A stretch of DNA of 37,230 nucleotides, from contig JAFGHX010000200.1 of assembly GCA_016929905.1 (NCBI GenBank), positions 1 through 37,230 on the forward strand, written 5' to 3'. Under the pieces are notes generated by a model. That model made no database searches. It had not been told where the DNA came from and worked only from the letters and a program-made list of their open reading frames with translations. Positions within the stretch are counted from its first letter, which is position 1. Each line of letters starts with the position of its first letter. Of this stretch, positions 30,697 to 37,230 are shown one piece after another. This stretch comes from Kiritimatiellia bacterium (lineage in GTDB: Bacteria; Verrucomicrobiota; Kiritimatiellia; JAFGHX01). Position numbers and translations under genes: made by a program.

Positions 30697-31533
30697 TCAC
30701 ACCTCCTCGCCGTGGTCGTCCCGAAAGCCGAAATCCAACGCCTGGCACCCCATGCATTTCAGGCAGTAGATGCACTCGGCACCGCGCGGTTTCCTCATCG
30801 GGCCCTCTTCGACCGGGCACCGCCTCAAACATTGCATGCACTCGGAGCAGCGCCGCTTGTCGAACTTGATGGAAAACAGGCTGACACGATTGAAGAGCGC
30901 CAGGCCGGCCCCGATCGGGCAGACCAGCCGGCAGAACCCACGGTTCACGAATAAGACAAGGCCCAAGAAGAGAGCAAGAAACAGCAGTCGGTTTGCCGCG
31001 ATCAGCTTGCCCTCCACAACCAGACGCCACCCGTTGGCCAGAAGCGTCGCGTCCGGACAGATTCCGCAGAAAAACCAATTGGTCTCGGTCCCAATCGCGA
31101 TCGGGACAATGATCACCATTCCCAGCAGGACGGCATACTTGATGAACCGCGTCCAGCGCGGCGGCTTCAGTTTCGGGATGGGTATCGTCGCGATCAGGTC
31201 CTGCAGTGCGCCAAACGGACACACCCAGCCGCAAGAGAGCCGCCCGAACAACAGCCCGACCACGCCGAAGGTGCCGAGCGCAAGCCAAGGGACAAGGCGC
31301 AGCTTCAACATGTCCCCAATGACCCCAACGGGACAATACGTGGCCGCCGCCGGGCAGCCGTGGCAATTCAGGATCGGCAAGCACACGTTGGTCAGCCGGT
31401 ATCCCCGCCACCGTTCAAACCACAGGGCGTTCAACGCGACAAAGGAGAAGACCTGAACCTTCCACCTCAGACGCGCGAGCCGCCGAAACAGGGGGGCAGC
31501 CCGCCGGGCCGCCGGCTTCTTCAATTCACTCAC
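30697..31533 (-). CDS. NapH-like polytopic ferredoxin, two 4Fe-4S clusters
   Basis: A 278-residue membrane iron-sulfur protein of the NapH/CcoG-like group. Four or five membrane helices carry paired Cys motifs (NCHGCPAAATYCP, LSCGWVCPFGALQD, FCGICPDA, FCRLVCPIGAG). A C-terminal ferredoxin domain follows, with CSECMQCLRRCP and CIYCLKCMGC, the second set lacking the usual trailing CP. NapH-type proteins pass quinol electrons to a partner. No nitrate or nitrous oxide reductase is nearby, so the partner is unknown. The start is a GTG that overlaps the TGA of the small membrane protein upstream (GTGA), so the two are coupled. Confidence 0.82.
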   Translation of the reverse strand: MSELKKPAARRAAPLFRRLARLRWKVQVFSFVALNALWFERWRGYRLTNVCLPILNCHGCPAAATYCPVGVIGDMLKLRLVPWLALGTFGVVGLLFGRLSCGWVCPFGALQDLIATIPIPKLKPPRWTRFIKYAVLLGMVIIVPIAIGTETNWFFCGICPDATLLANGWRLVVEGKLIAANRLLFLALFLGLVLFVNRGFCRLVCPIGAGLALFNRVSLFSIKFDKRRCSECMQCLRRCPVEEGPMRKPRGAECIYCLKCMGCQALDFGFRDDHGEEV

Positions 31534-31784
31534 GTCGGGCACTCCGCGGCCGGGGCATCCTTCTCCACGATGACCTTCGACTCCGGGTCCCGCACAATCG
31601 TCTGACGGACCGAGGCACGAATCAGGTCGCCGCCTCGCAATTCTTCTTTCACCGTCTGCCCGTCGGCCGCATGCACCCGGACCCGCTGCACGCGCGCGCC
31701 GTAGATCAGCATCGCGACGAACAGCGCCATGACAAGCAGCGCCACCAACCGCCGCTTGCTCATCCGCCGCTGAAACCAGGCCAT
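31530..31784 (-). CDS. Small bitopic membrane protein upstream of NapH-like gene
   Basis: An 84-residue protein: basic start (MAWFQRRMSKRR), one membrane helix (LVALLVMALFVAMLIYG), then a soluble tail (VRVHAADGQTVKEELRG, SVRQTIVRDPESKVIVEKD) on the far side of the membrane. The tail's DGxxV...IVxD pattern hints at an FMN-binding- or NusG II-like exported domain, but it is too short to assign. ATG 31784 is favoured because GGAGG lies eight bases upstream; ATG 31790 would be too close. It is coupled to the NapH-like gene and probably serves the same redox chain. Confidence 0.6.
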   Translation of the reverse strand: MAWFQRRMSKRRLVALLVMALFVAMLIYGARVQRVRVHAADGQTVKEELRGGDLIRASVRQTIVRDPESKVIVEKDAPAAECPT

Positions 31785-31830
31785 CTCCATACCCTCCGGC
31801 TGTCCCGCAAAACCCACGGGGCACACCTCG

Positions 31831-31860
31831 ATTCTAGGGCGCGTGCGCGGCGGAAGTCCA
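31831..31860 (-). promoter_or_regulatory. Possible promoter of the NapH-like operon
   Basis: On the minus strand TGGACT (31860-31855) and TAGAAT (31836-31831) are separated by 18 bases, about 45 bases before the start at 31784. Both hexamers are good matches to sigma70 boxes. Confidence 0.42.
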
Positions 31861-31969
31861 GCCCTATCACGCGACGGCGCACAGCCGCGCGTGATCCGCA
31901 CGGTCCGGCAGCCCCGCATCCCGGCATCCCGGCGTCCGGCAGCGCCGTTCAAATGTCGTCGAACGGCTC

Positions 31970-32572
31970 TTACATCTTCCGCACAACACCGACCACCGCC
32001 CCGCCGATCCTGAACTCCGCGCCGGCGGCATCGACCCGGATCGGCGCCACGTTGCTGTTCTCGGGCTGCAGACGGTATCCTTTCCCACTGCGAAAGATGC
32101 GCTTCACCGTGGCTTCGCCGTCGATGTAAGCGACACCTATCGCGCCGTCGTCGACCGTATCGGCCTTGCGCACGATGACGTAGTCCCCGTCGCATATGCC
32201 GCAGCCCGTCATACTGTCGCCCTCCACTCGGACGGCGAACAACCCCTCCCCTGCGAAAAGACCGTTGATATCCAGCTCCCCCTCCACGTTCTCCACGGCC
32301 GTGATCGGGGTACCCGCGGCAATCCGGCCCACAATCGGAATCTGTCCCGCGATTCCGGTCAGCACCCGGATCCCTCGGGACTTACCCGCCGTACGCCGGA
32401 TATGGCCCTTCTTTTCCAGCGCGAGCAGATGATCGGACACGCCGCGTGGCGATGCGATCCGGAACCGCGCAGCGATCTCACGCACCGTCGGGGGATAGCC
32501 CGTGCGGCGGGTCGTGGCTCCAATGAATTCCAGAATGCTGCGCTGCCGGGTCGTCAACGGACGTGGTGGCAT
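31970..32572 (-). CDS. lexA: LexA repressor
   Basis: A 200-residue LexA. The winged HTH covers residues 1-70 (TTRQRSILEFIGATT, YPPTVREIAARF, SDHLLALEKKGHIRR). The self-cleavage bond is Ala86-Gly87 in RIAAGTP. Catalytic Ser120 is in VEGDSMTGCGICDGDYV, and Lys157 in GEATVKRIF. It represses SOS genes and cleaves itself with RecA-ssDNA. RBS GGGGAGG fits ATG 32572. On the same strand, in transcriptional order, it follows the DnaE2-like and DUF72 genes, separated from them by 397 bases of repeats and palindromes. Autoregulation is likely, but the operator of this lineage is unknown; see the CGCGAAA repeats at 32612. Confidence 0.95.
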   Translation of the reverse strand: MPPRPLTTRQRSILEFIGATTRRTGYPPTVREIAARFRIASPRGVSDHLLALEKKGHIRRTAGKSRGIRVLTGIAGQIPIVGRIAAGTPITAVENVEGELDINGLFAGEGLFAVRVEGDSMTGCGICDGDYVIVRKADTVDDGAIGVAYIDGEATVKRIFRSGKGYRLQPENSNVAPIRVDAAGAEFRIGGAVVGVVRKM

Positions 32573-32611
32573 AGCGACCTCCCCTGGTCAATTGCACGCT
32601 CTTTCTCTGCC

Positions 32612-32639
32612 CGCGAAAAGTCGCGAAACGCACGCGAAA
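32612..32639. promoter_or_regulatory. Three phased CGCGAAA copies upstream of lexA
   Basis: CGCGAAA begins at 32612, 32622 and 32633, spacings of 10 and 11 bases, 40-67 bases before the lexA start. Two inverted copies (TTTTCGCG) lie at about 32919-32942. They are candidate regulator sites on one DNA face, but the known LexA box types are not evident. Confidence 0.4.
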
Positions 32640-32664
32640 CGCAGAACGCTACGCCGACCAGGGT

Positions 32665-32746
32665 GCAGCAACTTTGAACGGCTTGCGCCCTGTGACCGTT
32701 TGCGATAACCGCACGTTCGAAGGCGCAAGCAACTCAAAGTTGCTGC
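32665..32746. repeat. Large imperfect palindrome 1
   Basis: The 25-base arm 32665-32689 (GCAGCAACTTTGA...GCTTGCGCC) pairs with 32722-32746 with about four mismatches in the middle; the loop is 32 bases. It lies in the 32573-32969 gap, which holds no convincing gene. Confidence 0.85.
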
Positions 32747-32776
32747 GTCCGCGCTTCTGCCCCTCTGAAGGCGATC

Positions 32777-32866
32777 GTTGCGGGAATCGAGGATTGCCAC
32801 GACGCGCATGACGCCTTGCTCAACGTGACACTGTTGCGTCGCGGCAATCCTTTCGATTCCCGCAAC
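32777..32866. repeat. Large imperfect palindrome 2
   Basis: Arms 32777-32805 (GTTGCGGGAATCG...GACGC) and 32836-32866 are complementary over about 29 bases, with one mismatch and a 2-base bulge; the loop is 30 bases. It is directly adjacent to palindrome 1 in the same gap. Confidence 0.88.
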
Positions 32867-32969
32867 AACTCGGGCCAGCCAACGGTGCCGGCGCTGCACA
32901 CCAGTCCTTTGCACCGCACTTTTCGCGACGCGCCTTTTCGCGGGCAACTCTTCCAGCCTTGCTGTCTCC

Positions 32970-33764
32970 TCACTGGATCTGTTCCAGAATCCGGCGGAAC
33001 GCCTCCGCGTTTCGCGCCGCCTGCCCCCCATGACAATTGTTGAAGAACGCGTAGACCCTGTCCACTTCCTTCCCCAGCTTCGCCCATTCGGCGAGGATCG
33101 CGTTCAGTTCGGCGTCGCTGTAGCTGTAGTCATAACGCTCGGTCGAGTTGCCGTACCACTTCTCGCCGTCCCGCGAGTGCAGCCGCAGATAGCCCATTCG
33201 CGTCGTCGCAACGGGCCCGATCCTGAACAGGCCGGGCAACGCGGGCACGTCGGGCACGACCAGCGTAATGTTGCGGGCACGCAGGCCGGCCAGCGTGCGC
33301 TCATCGTTCCAGGAGTGGTGCCGGAATTCTACGGCCGTCGGGACACGCTCGAGATCCGCGGCCAGATCGGCGAGGAACCTGCGGTTCGGCGGGGTGCGGT
33401 GGAAACGCTGGGGGAACTGGACCAGCACACCCGCCAGCTTGCCGGCCTCCTGCAACGGACGGAGGCTGTCGAGGAATCCAGGCGTCAGGTTCCGCTCCCG
33501 TTCGTGCGAGATCTTCTGGTTGAGCTTCACCCAGAAATCGAAGCCGGCCGGGGTTTTGCGCGCGAGCGCTTCAAGCGTGCGCGCCGCCGGCATGCGGTAG
33601 AACGTGTAGTTGATCTCGACCGTCCGGAAATGCGCAACGTAGTGCGTGAACATCTCGTTCTGGCGCGTGCCGGCAGGGTAAAAGGCGCCCACCCAGTCGG
33701 CGAACGAGTAACCGCTGGTGCCGACGATGTAGCAGGCGCCCTGCTTTGTGGCCGGCATGATCAC
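32970..33764 (-). CDS. DUF72-family (YecE-like) protein
   Basis: A 264-residue TIM-barrel-type protein of the DUF72/YecE family: GTSGYSFADWVGAFYPAG at the N-terminus, FRTVEINYTFYRMP, FDFWVKLNQKISHER, GVLVQFPQRFH, AVEFRHHSWN, and the C-terminal YAFFNNCHGGQAARNAEAF, all typical. The family's biochemical function is unknown; iron-sulfur or nucleic-acid repair links are only conjecture. The GTG at 33764 is favoured over ATG 33758 by a GGAGGG nine bases upstream. It starts 16 bases after the DnaE2-like stop and is probably cotranscribed with that gene. Confidence 0.9.
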   Translation of the reverse strand: MIMPATKQGACYIVGTSGYSFADWVGAFYPAGTRQNEMFTHYVAHFRTVEINYTFYRMPAARTLEALARKTPAGFDFWVKLNQKISHERERNLTPGFLDSLRPLQEAGKLAGVLVQFPQRFHRTPPNRRFLADLAADLERVPTAVEFRHHSWNDERTLAGLRARNITLVVPDVPALPGLFRIGPVATTRMGYLRLHSRDGEKWYGNSTERYDYSYSDAELNAILAEWAKLGKEVDRVYAFFNNCHGGQAARNAEAFRRILEQIQ

Positions 33765-33780
33765 CGCCGAGGTCCCTCCC

Positions 33781-36700
33781 TCATACGTCCGCGGACAAAC
33801 AGGGATGCGTCCATGTCGTCCGCCGCGAATACAACGTCACGACCTTCGCCTCTTCGTCCCGTTCGCCCCGTAACGGGGCGCCGCACGGCGGAGAATGCCG
33901 CGCGGCATCTGCCGTTTCCGGGTCCGAATGGCAAACCGGCATCGGCTCGACGATCCGTACGTCGTCCGCCATCACCGAAACCGCCCCGTATTGATCCTGT
34001 ACCCGCCCGGTTATGATGTAGGGGCCGTATCGCCCGAACGGGCCGCCCAACCGTTCGTACACGCCGGACAAGACGGTGACCTCGAAAACACCGTGCTCAT
34101 CCTCGAATGTCAGAAACAACATCGGCTTGCCGGCCCGCGTCCGGATAAGGCGCTGCGCTTCCAGAACGCCCGCGATCCGGATCCGGCGTTCGACGTTTCC
34201 GGCCAGGGCACGGCTGTCGATATCCGCCCTGCCCGCCAGACGCGGCCGAAAAATCGCCATCAGAGGCTCACGCACATTTATGCCGAGAATGCGGCGTTCG
34301 TCCAGGTATTTCTTCTGCGGTTCGTAATCGGACGGCGCCCCGGAAAGGGCCGAAGCGGCTTCCATCAGGCGCGCCCCGCTCAGCGCGCCGCGCGGCCGGC
34401 TGTTGAGGAAAACATACAGCTCCATCATGAGCGAAGGGCGATTGCGGCCCAGCCGGTCGAACGCGCCGCACTGAATCAGGGCGCGCGTCTCCTCAAAACC
34501 AAGCCGCGTGCGAAGGAGAAAATCGCTCAACCCGTCGAAACAGGCCGTACCCCGCGCATCCAGAATCCGCTCGATCGAACCCGGACCAAGCCCCTTGATG
34601 AAATTGAACCCCACCCATAGAACATGGCCCTGAATGGAGAACTCCGCACCCGACAGATTGACGTCCGGCAGATGGAATGCGATCCCCTCCCGCTTGGCCT
34701 GTTCCACGTAAAGGCGGGGATGGTACATGCTCTGGTTGTTGTTCAAAGCCCCGCACCAGAACTCCAAAGGATAGTGCGTCTTGAGCCAGGCGATCGCATA
34801 AGCCAATACGCCATAACTGGCCGCATGCGCGCGGCAGAACGAATAGGAATTGTATTTCGCCATCTGCAGCCACATGGCTTTGGCGTATTCGAGATCGACC
34901 CCGTTCCGCGCGCAACGGCCCAGAAACTCGCGCGAGAGGGCCAGCCGCTCCGCGTCGTTATGGCATTTCTGGATCGCCCGCCGGAACCGGTCCGCGGCCG
35001 GCAAGGCGGAATCCATCAGGGCCGAGGCGACCATCGTGACGTCGTCCTCGTAGATCATCACGCCGACCGTGTCGCGAAGGATCCCGTCCACCTGGGGATG
35101 ACCGGCCGGGACCGGGTCCAGCCCCCGAAACCGGCGCACGAACACTTCCTTCATGCCCATACTGGCGCCGCCCGGCCGGATCAAGGCCAGCACTTTCATC
35201 ACGTCCCGGATACTCTTCGGCTGTATCATCTTGAGCAGATGCCGCATCGCCGGCGATTCCAACTGGTTGCAGCCCAGCGTCCGCGCCTGCCGCAGCAGGG
35301 CCAGCGTCGCCGGATCGGCCGGCGGCAACGCTTCGATCCGAACAGCCTGCCCATGCCGTTCCTCAATAAGCGCGCAGGCGTACCGGATGGTCGAAAGGCT
35401 CCGGTTCCCGAGCAGATCCAATTTGACGAGCCCGATCGCCTCGGCCCCGTCCTTGTCATACTGGGCAATCCGCACCCCTTTGGCCGCGCGCTGAACCGGT
35501 GTGTACCCGCAGATCGGCTTGCGCCCGATAAGCACACCCCCGCAATGAACCGACAGGTTGCGCGGCAGCCCGATCAGCCGGCGGCCGAGTGCCAACAGCC
35601 GCTCCTCCGACGGCCCGCAGCGTACATCGCCCGCTTCCAGCCCGGAAATCTGATCCGAAGAAAACCCGAATGCCTTCAACGTTTCACGCATCGCCAACCG
35701 CGCCTTGAACCCGTTGTGCGTGCAGACCATGGCGACGCGCTCCTCCCCCCAACGCCGGAAAACGTACGCGATAACCTCGTCTCGAATGCGCCAGCAGAAA
35801 TCGACATCGAGATCCGGAAAGTCTTCCCGCCCTTCGTGCAGAAACCGCTCGAACGGAATGTTGAAAGCAAGCGGGCAGACATGGGTTATGCCCAGCGTAT
35901 ACGCCACAATACTGCTGCCGCCGCTTCCCCGGCCGGCAACCGGCGCATTGTGCCGGCGGGCGTACTCGACGATATCCCAGACCACGAGAAAATATTCGCA
36001 GAAACCCAGCCGCTCGATAAGCCCCAGCTCTTTCTCCAACCGGTATTCCGCGGCCTCCGGCGGAATAGAGCCGTAACGCCGCCGCAGCCCATCCCGGCAC
36101 AGACGGCGCAGGAAATCGCGCGCCGAAAGATTGTCCGGACAAGGAAAATCGGGAAAAACCGGTGCGCGCGGAAGCCACGTAAACGCCGAACATAGCCCGC
36201 CAACCGCCGCGTTGTGGCGAACCGCGTCCGGAAACGCGGCAAGCTCCTCCTTCAACCGGCCGGGATCGCGAAGAAAAGCCTGCCCGGATGGGAGTTGCCC
36301 GGCGCGAACCGCGTCGTAGGTAAGCCCAAGTCGAATCGCCGCCAGCAGCCGCACAACCGCATAGTCGGCCCGCTCCCCGAAAAACGCCATGCCGGTGCCA
36401 ATGAGCGGAAGCGCCAGCCGGCGCGCCGCATCGAACAGGCGCCCGGTTCGTGAATGCGATTCCGCGCCCGGATCGATACCCAGCCACAATCGGCCCCGGC
36501 CGTTCCTCTCCGAACAAAGCAGAGCCGCCGTCTCGCCGTCGAGCGCAATCAGGCACAACCCGCCGCTCAACTCAGCCAGATCCGCCACCAGCGGAACGGC
36601 ATGCCGTTGCGCGACCGCATCGTCAACCGCATCCGCGCGCTCCGCACGGGCATGAATCCGCGTGATGAGCCGGCACAGATTCTCGTAGCCCGGCTCCTCG

Positions 36701-36954
36701 GCGACAAGGGCGACTACGGCTCGGCCGTGTTCCTGGAGCTCTGCGCCGATGATCGGCTCAAGCCCCGCCTCGCGCGCCAGCCGGTAAAAAGCGGGCGCAC
36801 CGGCCAGACTGTTCACGTCCGTCAAGGCCAGCCGGCAAAATCCCAGACGCCCCGCCAGCCGCACCAAACACTCCGGCGTCATGCTGCCGCGCAGCAGAGA
36901 ATGCCCCGTCCGAACCCGCAACGGCACCAACCGATTATCGATTGAATGTTGCAC
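33781..36954 (-). CDS. dnaE2: Error-prone DNA polymerase III alpha, DnaE2-like
   Basis: A 1057-residue DnaE-type polymerase. The catalytic carboxylates lie in DFPDLDVDFCWRIRDEV, with VAGRGSGGSSIVAYTLG and KLDLLGNRSLSTI around them. The YNSYSFCRAHAASYG block, a helix-hairpin-helix (NFIKGLGPGSIERIL) and a C-terminal OB fold (IRIAGVLEAQRLIRT) follow. The N-terminal PHP domain is degenerate: HSLLRG is preceded by RVRTG instead of H-x-H, and TDVNSLAG replaces TDH-x-NL, so metal binding and proofreading are unlikely. Length and PHP wording fit DnaE2 (ImuC) of the SOS mutagenesis cassette, as does the nearby lexA. ImuA and ImuB are not in the window. The GTG start at 36954 has GAAGG close by. Confidence 0.9.
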   Translation of the reverse strand: MQHSIDNRLVPLRVRTGHSLLRGSMTPECLVRLAGRLGFCRLALTDVNSLAGAPAFYRLAREAGLEPIIGAELQEHGRAVVALVAEEPGYENLCRLITRIHARAERADAVDDAVAQRHAVPLVADLAELSGGLCLIALDGETAALLCSERNGRGRLWLGIDPGAESHSRTGRLFDAARRLALPLIGTGMAFFGERADYAVVRLLAAIRLGLTYDAVRAGQLPSGQAFLRDPGRLKEELAAFPDAVRHNAAVGGLCSAFTWLPRAPVFPDFPCPDNLSARDFLRRLCRDGLRRRYGSIPPEAAEYRLEKELGLIERLGFCEYFLVVWDIVEYARRHNAPVAGRGSGGSSIVAYTLGITHVCPLAFNIPFERFLHEGREDFPDLDVDFCWRIRDEVIAYVFRRWGEERVAMVCTHNGFKARLAMRETLKAFGFSSDQISGLEAGDVRCGPSEERLLALGRRLIGLPRNLSVHCGGVLIGRKPICGYTPVQRAAKGVRIAQYDKDGAEAIGLVKLDLLGNRSLSTIRYACALIEERHGQAVRIEALPPADPATLALLRQARTLGCNQLESPAMRHLLKMIQPKSIRDVMKVLALIRPGGASMGMKEVFVRRFRGLDPVPAGHPQVDGILRDTVGVMIYEDDVTMVASALMDSALPAADRFRRAIQKCHNDAERLALSREFLGRCARNGVDLEYAKAMWLQMAKYNSYSFCRAHAASYGVLAYAIAWLKTHYPLEFWCGALNNNQSMYHPRLYVEQAKREGIAFHLPDVNLSGAEFSIQGHVLWVGFNFIKGLGPGSIERILDARGTACFDGLSDFLLRTRLGFEETRALIQCGAFDRLGRNRPSLMMELYVFLNSRPRGALSGARLMEAASALSGAPSDYEPQKKYLDERRILGINVREPLMAIFRPRLAGRADIDSRALAGNVERRIRIAGVLEAQRLIRTRAGKPMLFLTFEDEHGVFEVTVLSGVYERLGGPFGRYGPYIITGRVQDQYGAVSVMADDVRIVEPMPVCHSDPETADAARHSPPCGAPLRGERDEEAKVVTLYSRRTTWTHPCLSADV

Positions 36955-36996
36955 CCTTCACCGCCCAATGGTCCGAAGCCCAGAAAAAAAGAGAAG

Positions 36997-37119
36997 GTCT
37001 CCAGCGGATGTATGCACCGCAACGGATAGGGAGAGAAAGTCTCCAGCGGATGTATGCACCGCAACGGATAGGGAGAGAAAGTCTCCAGCGGATGTATGCA
37101 CCGTAACGGATCGCGGTAA
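36997..37119. repeat. Tandem array, 42-bp period, inverted copies of edge repeat
   Basis: Units start at 36997, 37039 and 37081 (the last partial). Each contains CCAGCGGATG, the reverse complement of CATCCGCTGG in the left array, and the whole unit aligns with that unit on the other strand. The array lies just upstream of the DnaE2-like start. Confidence 0.9.
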
Positions 37120-37146
37120 CAACGTCGCCAACGGGAAGCAAATCTC

Positions 37147-37230
37147 CCCATCCGCTGCCGTCCATTCATCCGCTGGAATTCTCCTCCCCATCCGCTGCCG
37201 TCCATTCATCCGCTGGAATTCTCCTCCCCA
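37147..37230. repeat. Tandem array, 40-bp period (right edge)
   Basis: Units start at 37147 and 37187, with the next just beginning at 37227, all in the same orientation as the left array. They share its first 31 bases but have AATTCTCCT in place of the AAACATCTCCG spacer. The array is cut by the window end. Confidence 0.92.

Noticed and set aside
32660..32870. Integron attC sites
   Set aside because: The palindromes have a plausible size, but the end sequences do not fit the required RYYYAAC and GTTRRRY core sites, and no integrase is seen.
32588..33031. Minus-strand open frame between the DUF72 gene and lexA
   Set aside because: It is the translation of the palindromic repeats, has no recognisable domain and overlaps the DUF72 gene.

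Overview
The window is GC-rich and Gram-negative in character: it has a TonB-dependent receptor, an outer-membrane barrel ending in Phe and lipoproteins. Kinase-FGE fusions, an SHD1-domain protein, a DUF6785-type membrane protein and prepilin-like pieces point to the PVC superphylum (Kiritimatiellota, Lentisphaerota or Planctomycetota). The phylum is an inference. The window begins and ends inside arrays of one short tandem-repeat family, so it may be a contig that stopped at repeats.

Layout. 1-266 tandem repeats. 277-4489 a tightly coupled operon: GatZ/KbaZ-like protein, HAD phosphatase and large membrane protein. 4623-6617 a BtuB-like receptor. 6647-8052 (minus) a DUF2459-like lipoprotein and a thioredoxin-like exported protein. 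8194-27262 the main accessory locus. 27531-30663 (mostly plus) a Gfo/Idh/MocA oxidoreductase, an HD protein, a LigD-type phosphoesterase and an SHD1 gene with two in-frame TGA codons. 30697-36954 (minus) a NapH-like ferredoxin with a small membrane protein, LexA, a DUF72 protein and a DnaE2-like error-prone polymerase. 36997-37230 more repeats.

The main locus is the exciting part. An AT-rich promoter at 9203-9231 precedes a plus-strand run: HTH regulator, HTH/zinc-finger regulator, zinc-ribbon SPFH (flotillin-like) protein, zinc-ribbon FHA protein, lipoprotein, bitopic exported protein, outer-membrane barrel, zinc-finger ESCRT-III-like protein, a second ESCRT-III-like protein, and an AAA ATPase with an MIT-like N-terminus and the sequence signature of the Vps4/katanin clade. 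On the opposite strand lie three paralogous Ser/Thr kinases (one with zinc ribbons, one fused to an FGE-like domain, one fused to a DUF805-like membrane domain), two zinc-ribbon membrane proteins and a fourth, N-terminally truncated kinase-FGE gene. I read this as a candidate bacterial ESCRT-III/Vps4 membrane-remodelling machine with a phospho-signalling (kinase-FHA) input and an envelope-spanning part. This rests on sequence patterns read by eye, without database searches.

The DNA is also unusually rich in short periodic repeats: 42- and 40-bp arrays at the edges, a 10-bp-period family in three intergenic gaps, 7-bp-period repeats between genes and inside kinase genes, a 40-bp palindromic repeat inserted in frame in one kinase, a 104-bp tandem repeat, and large imperfect palindromes upstream of lexA.
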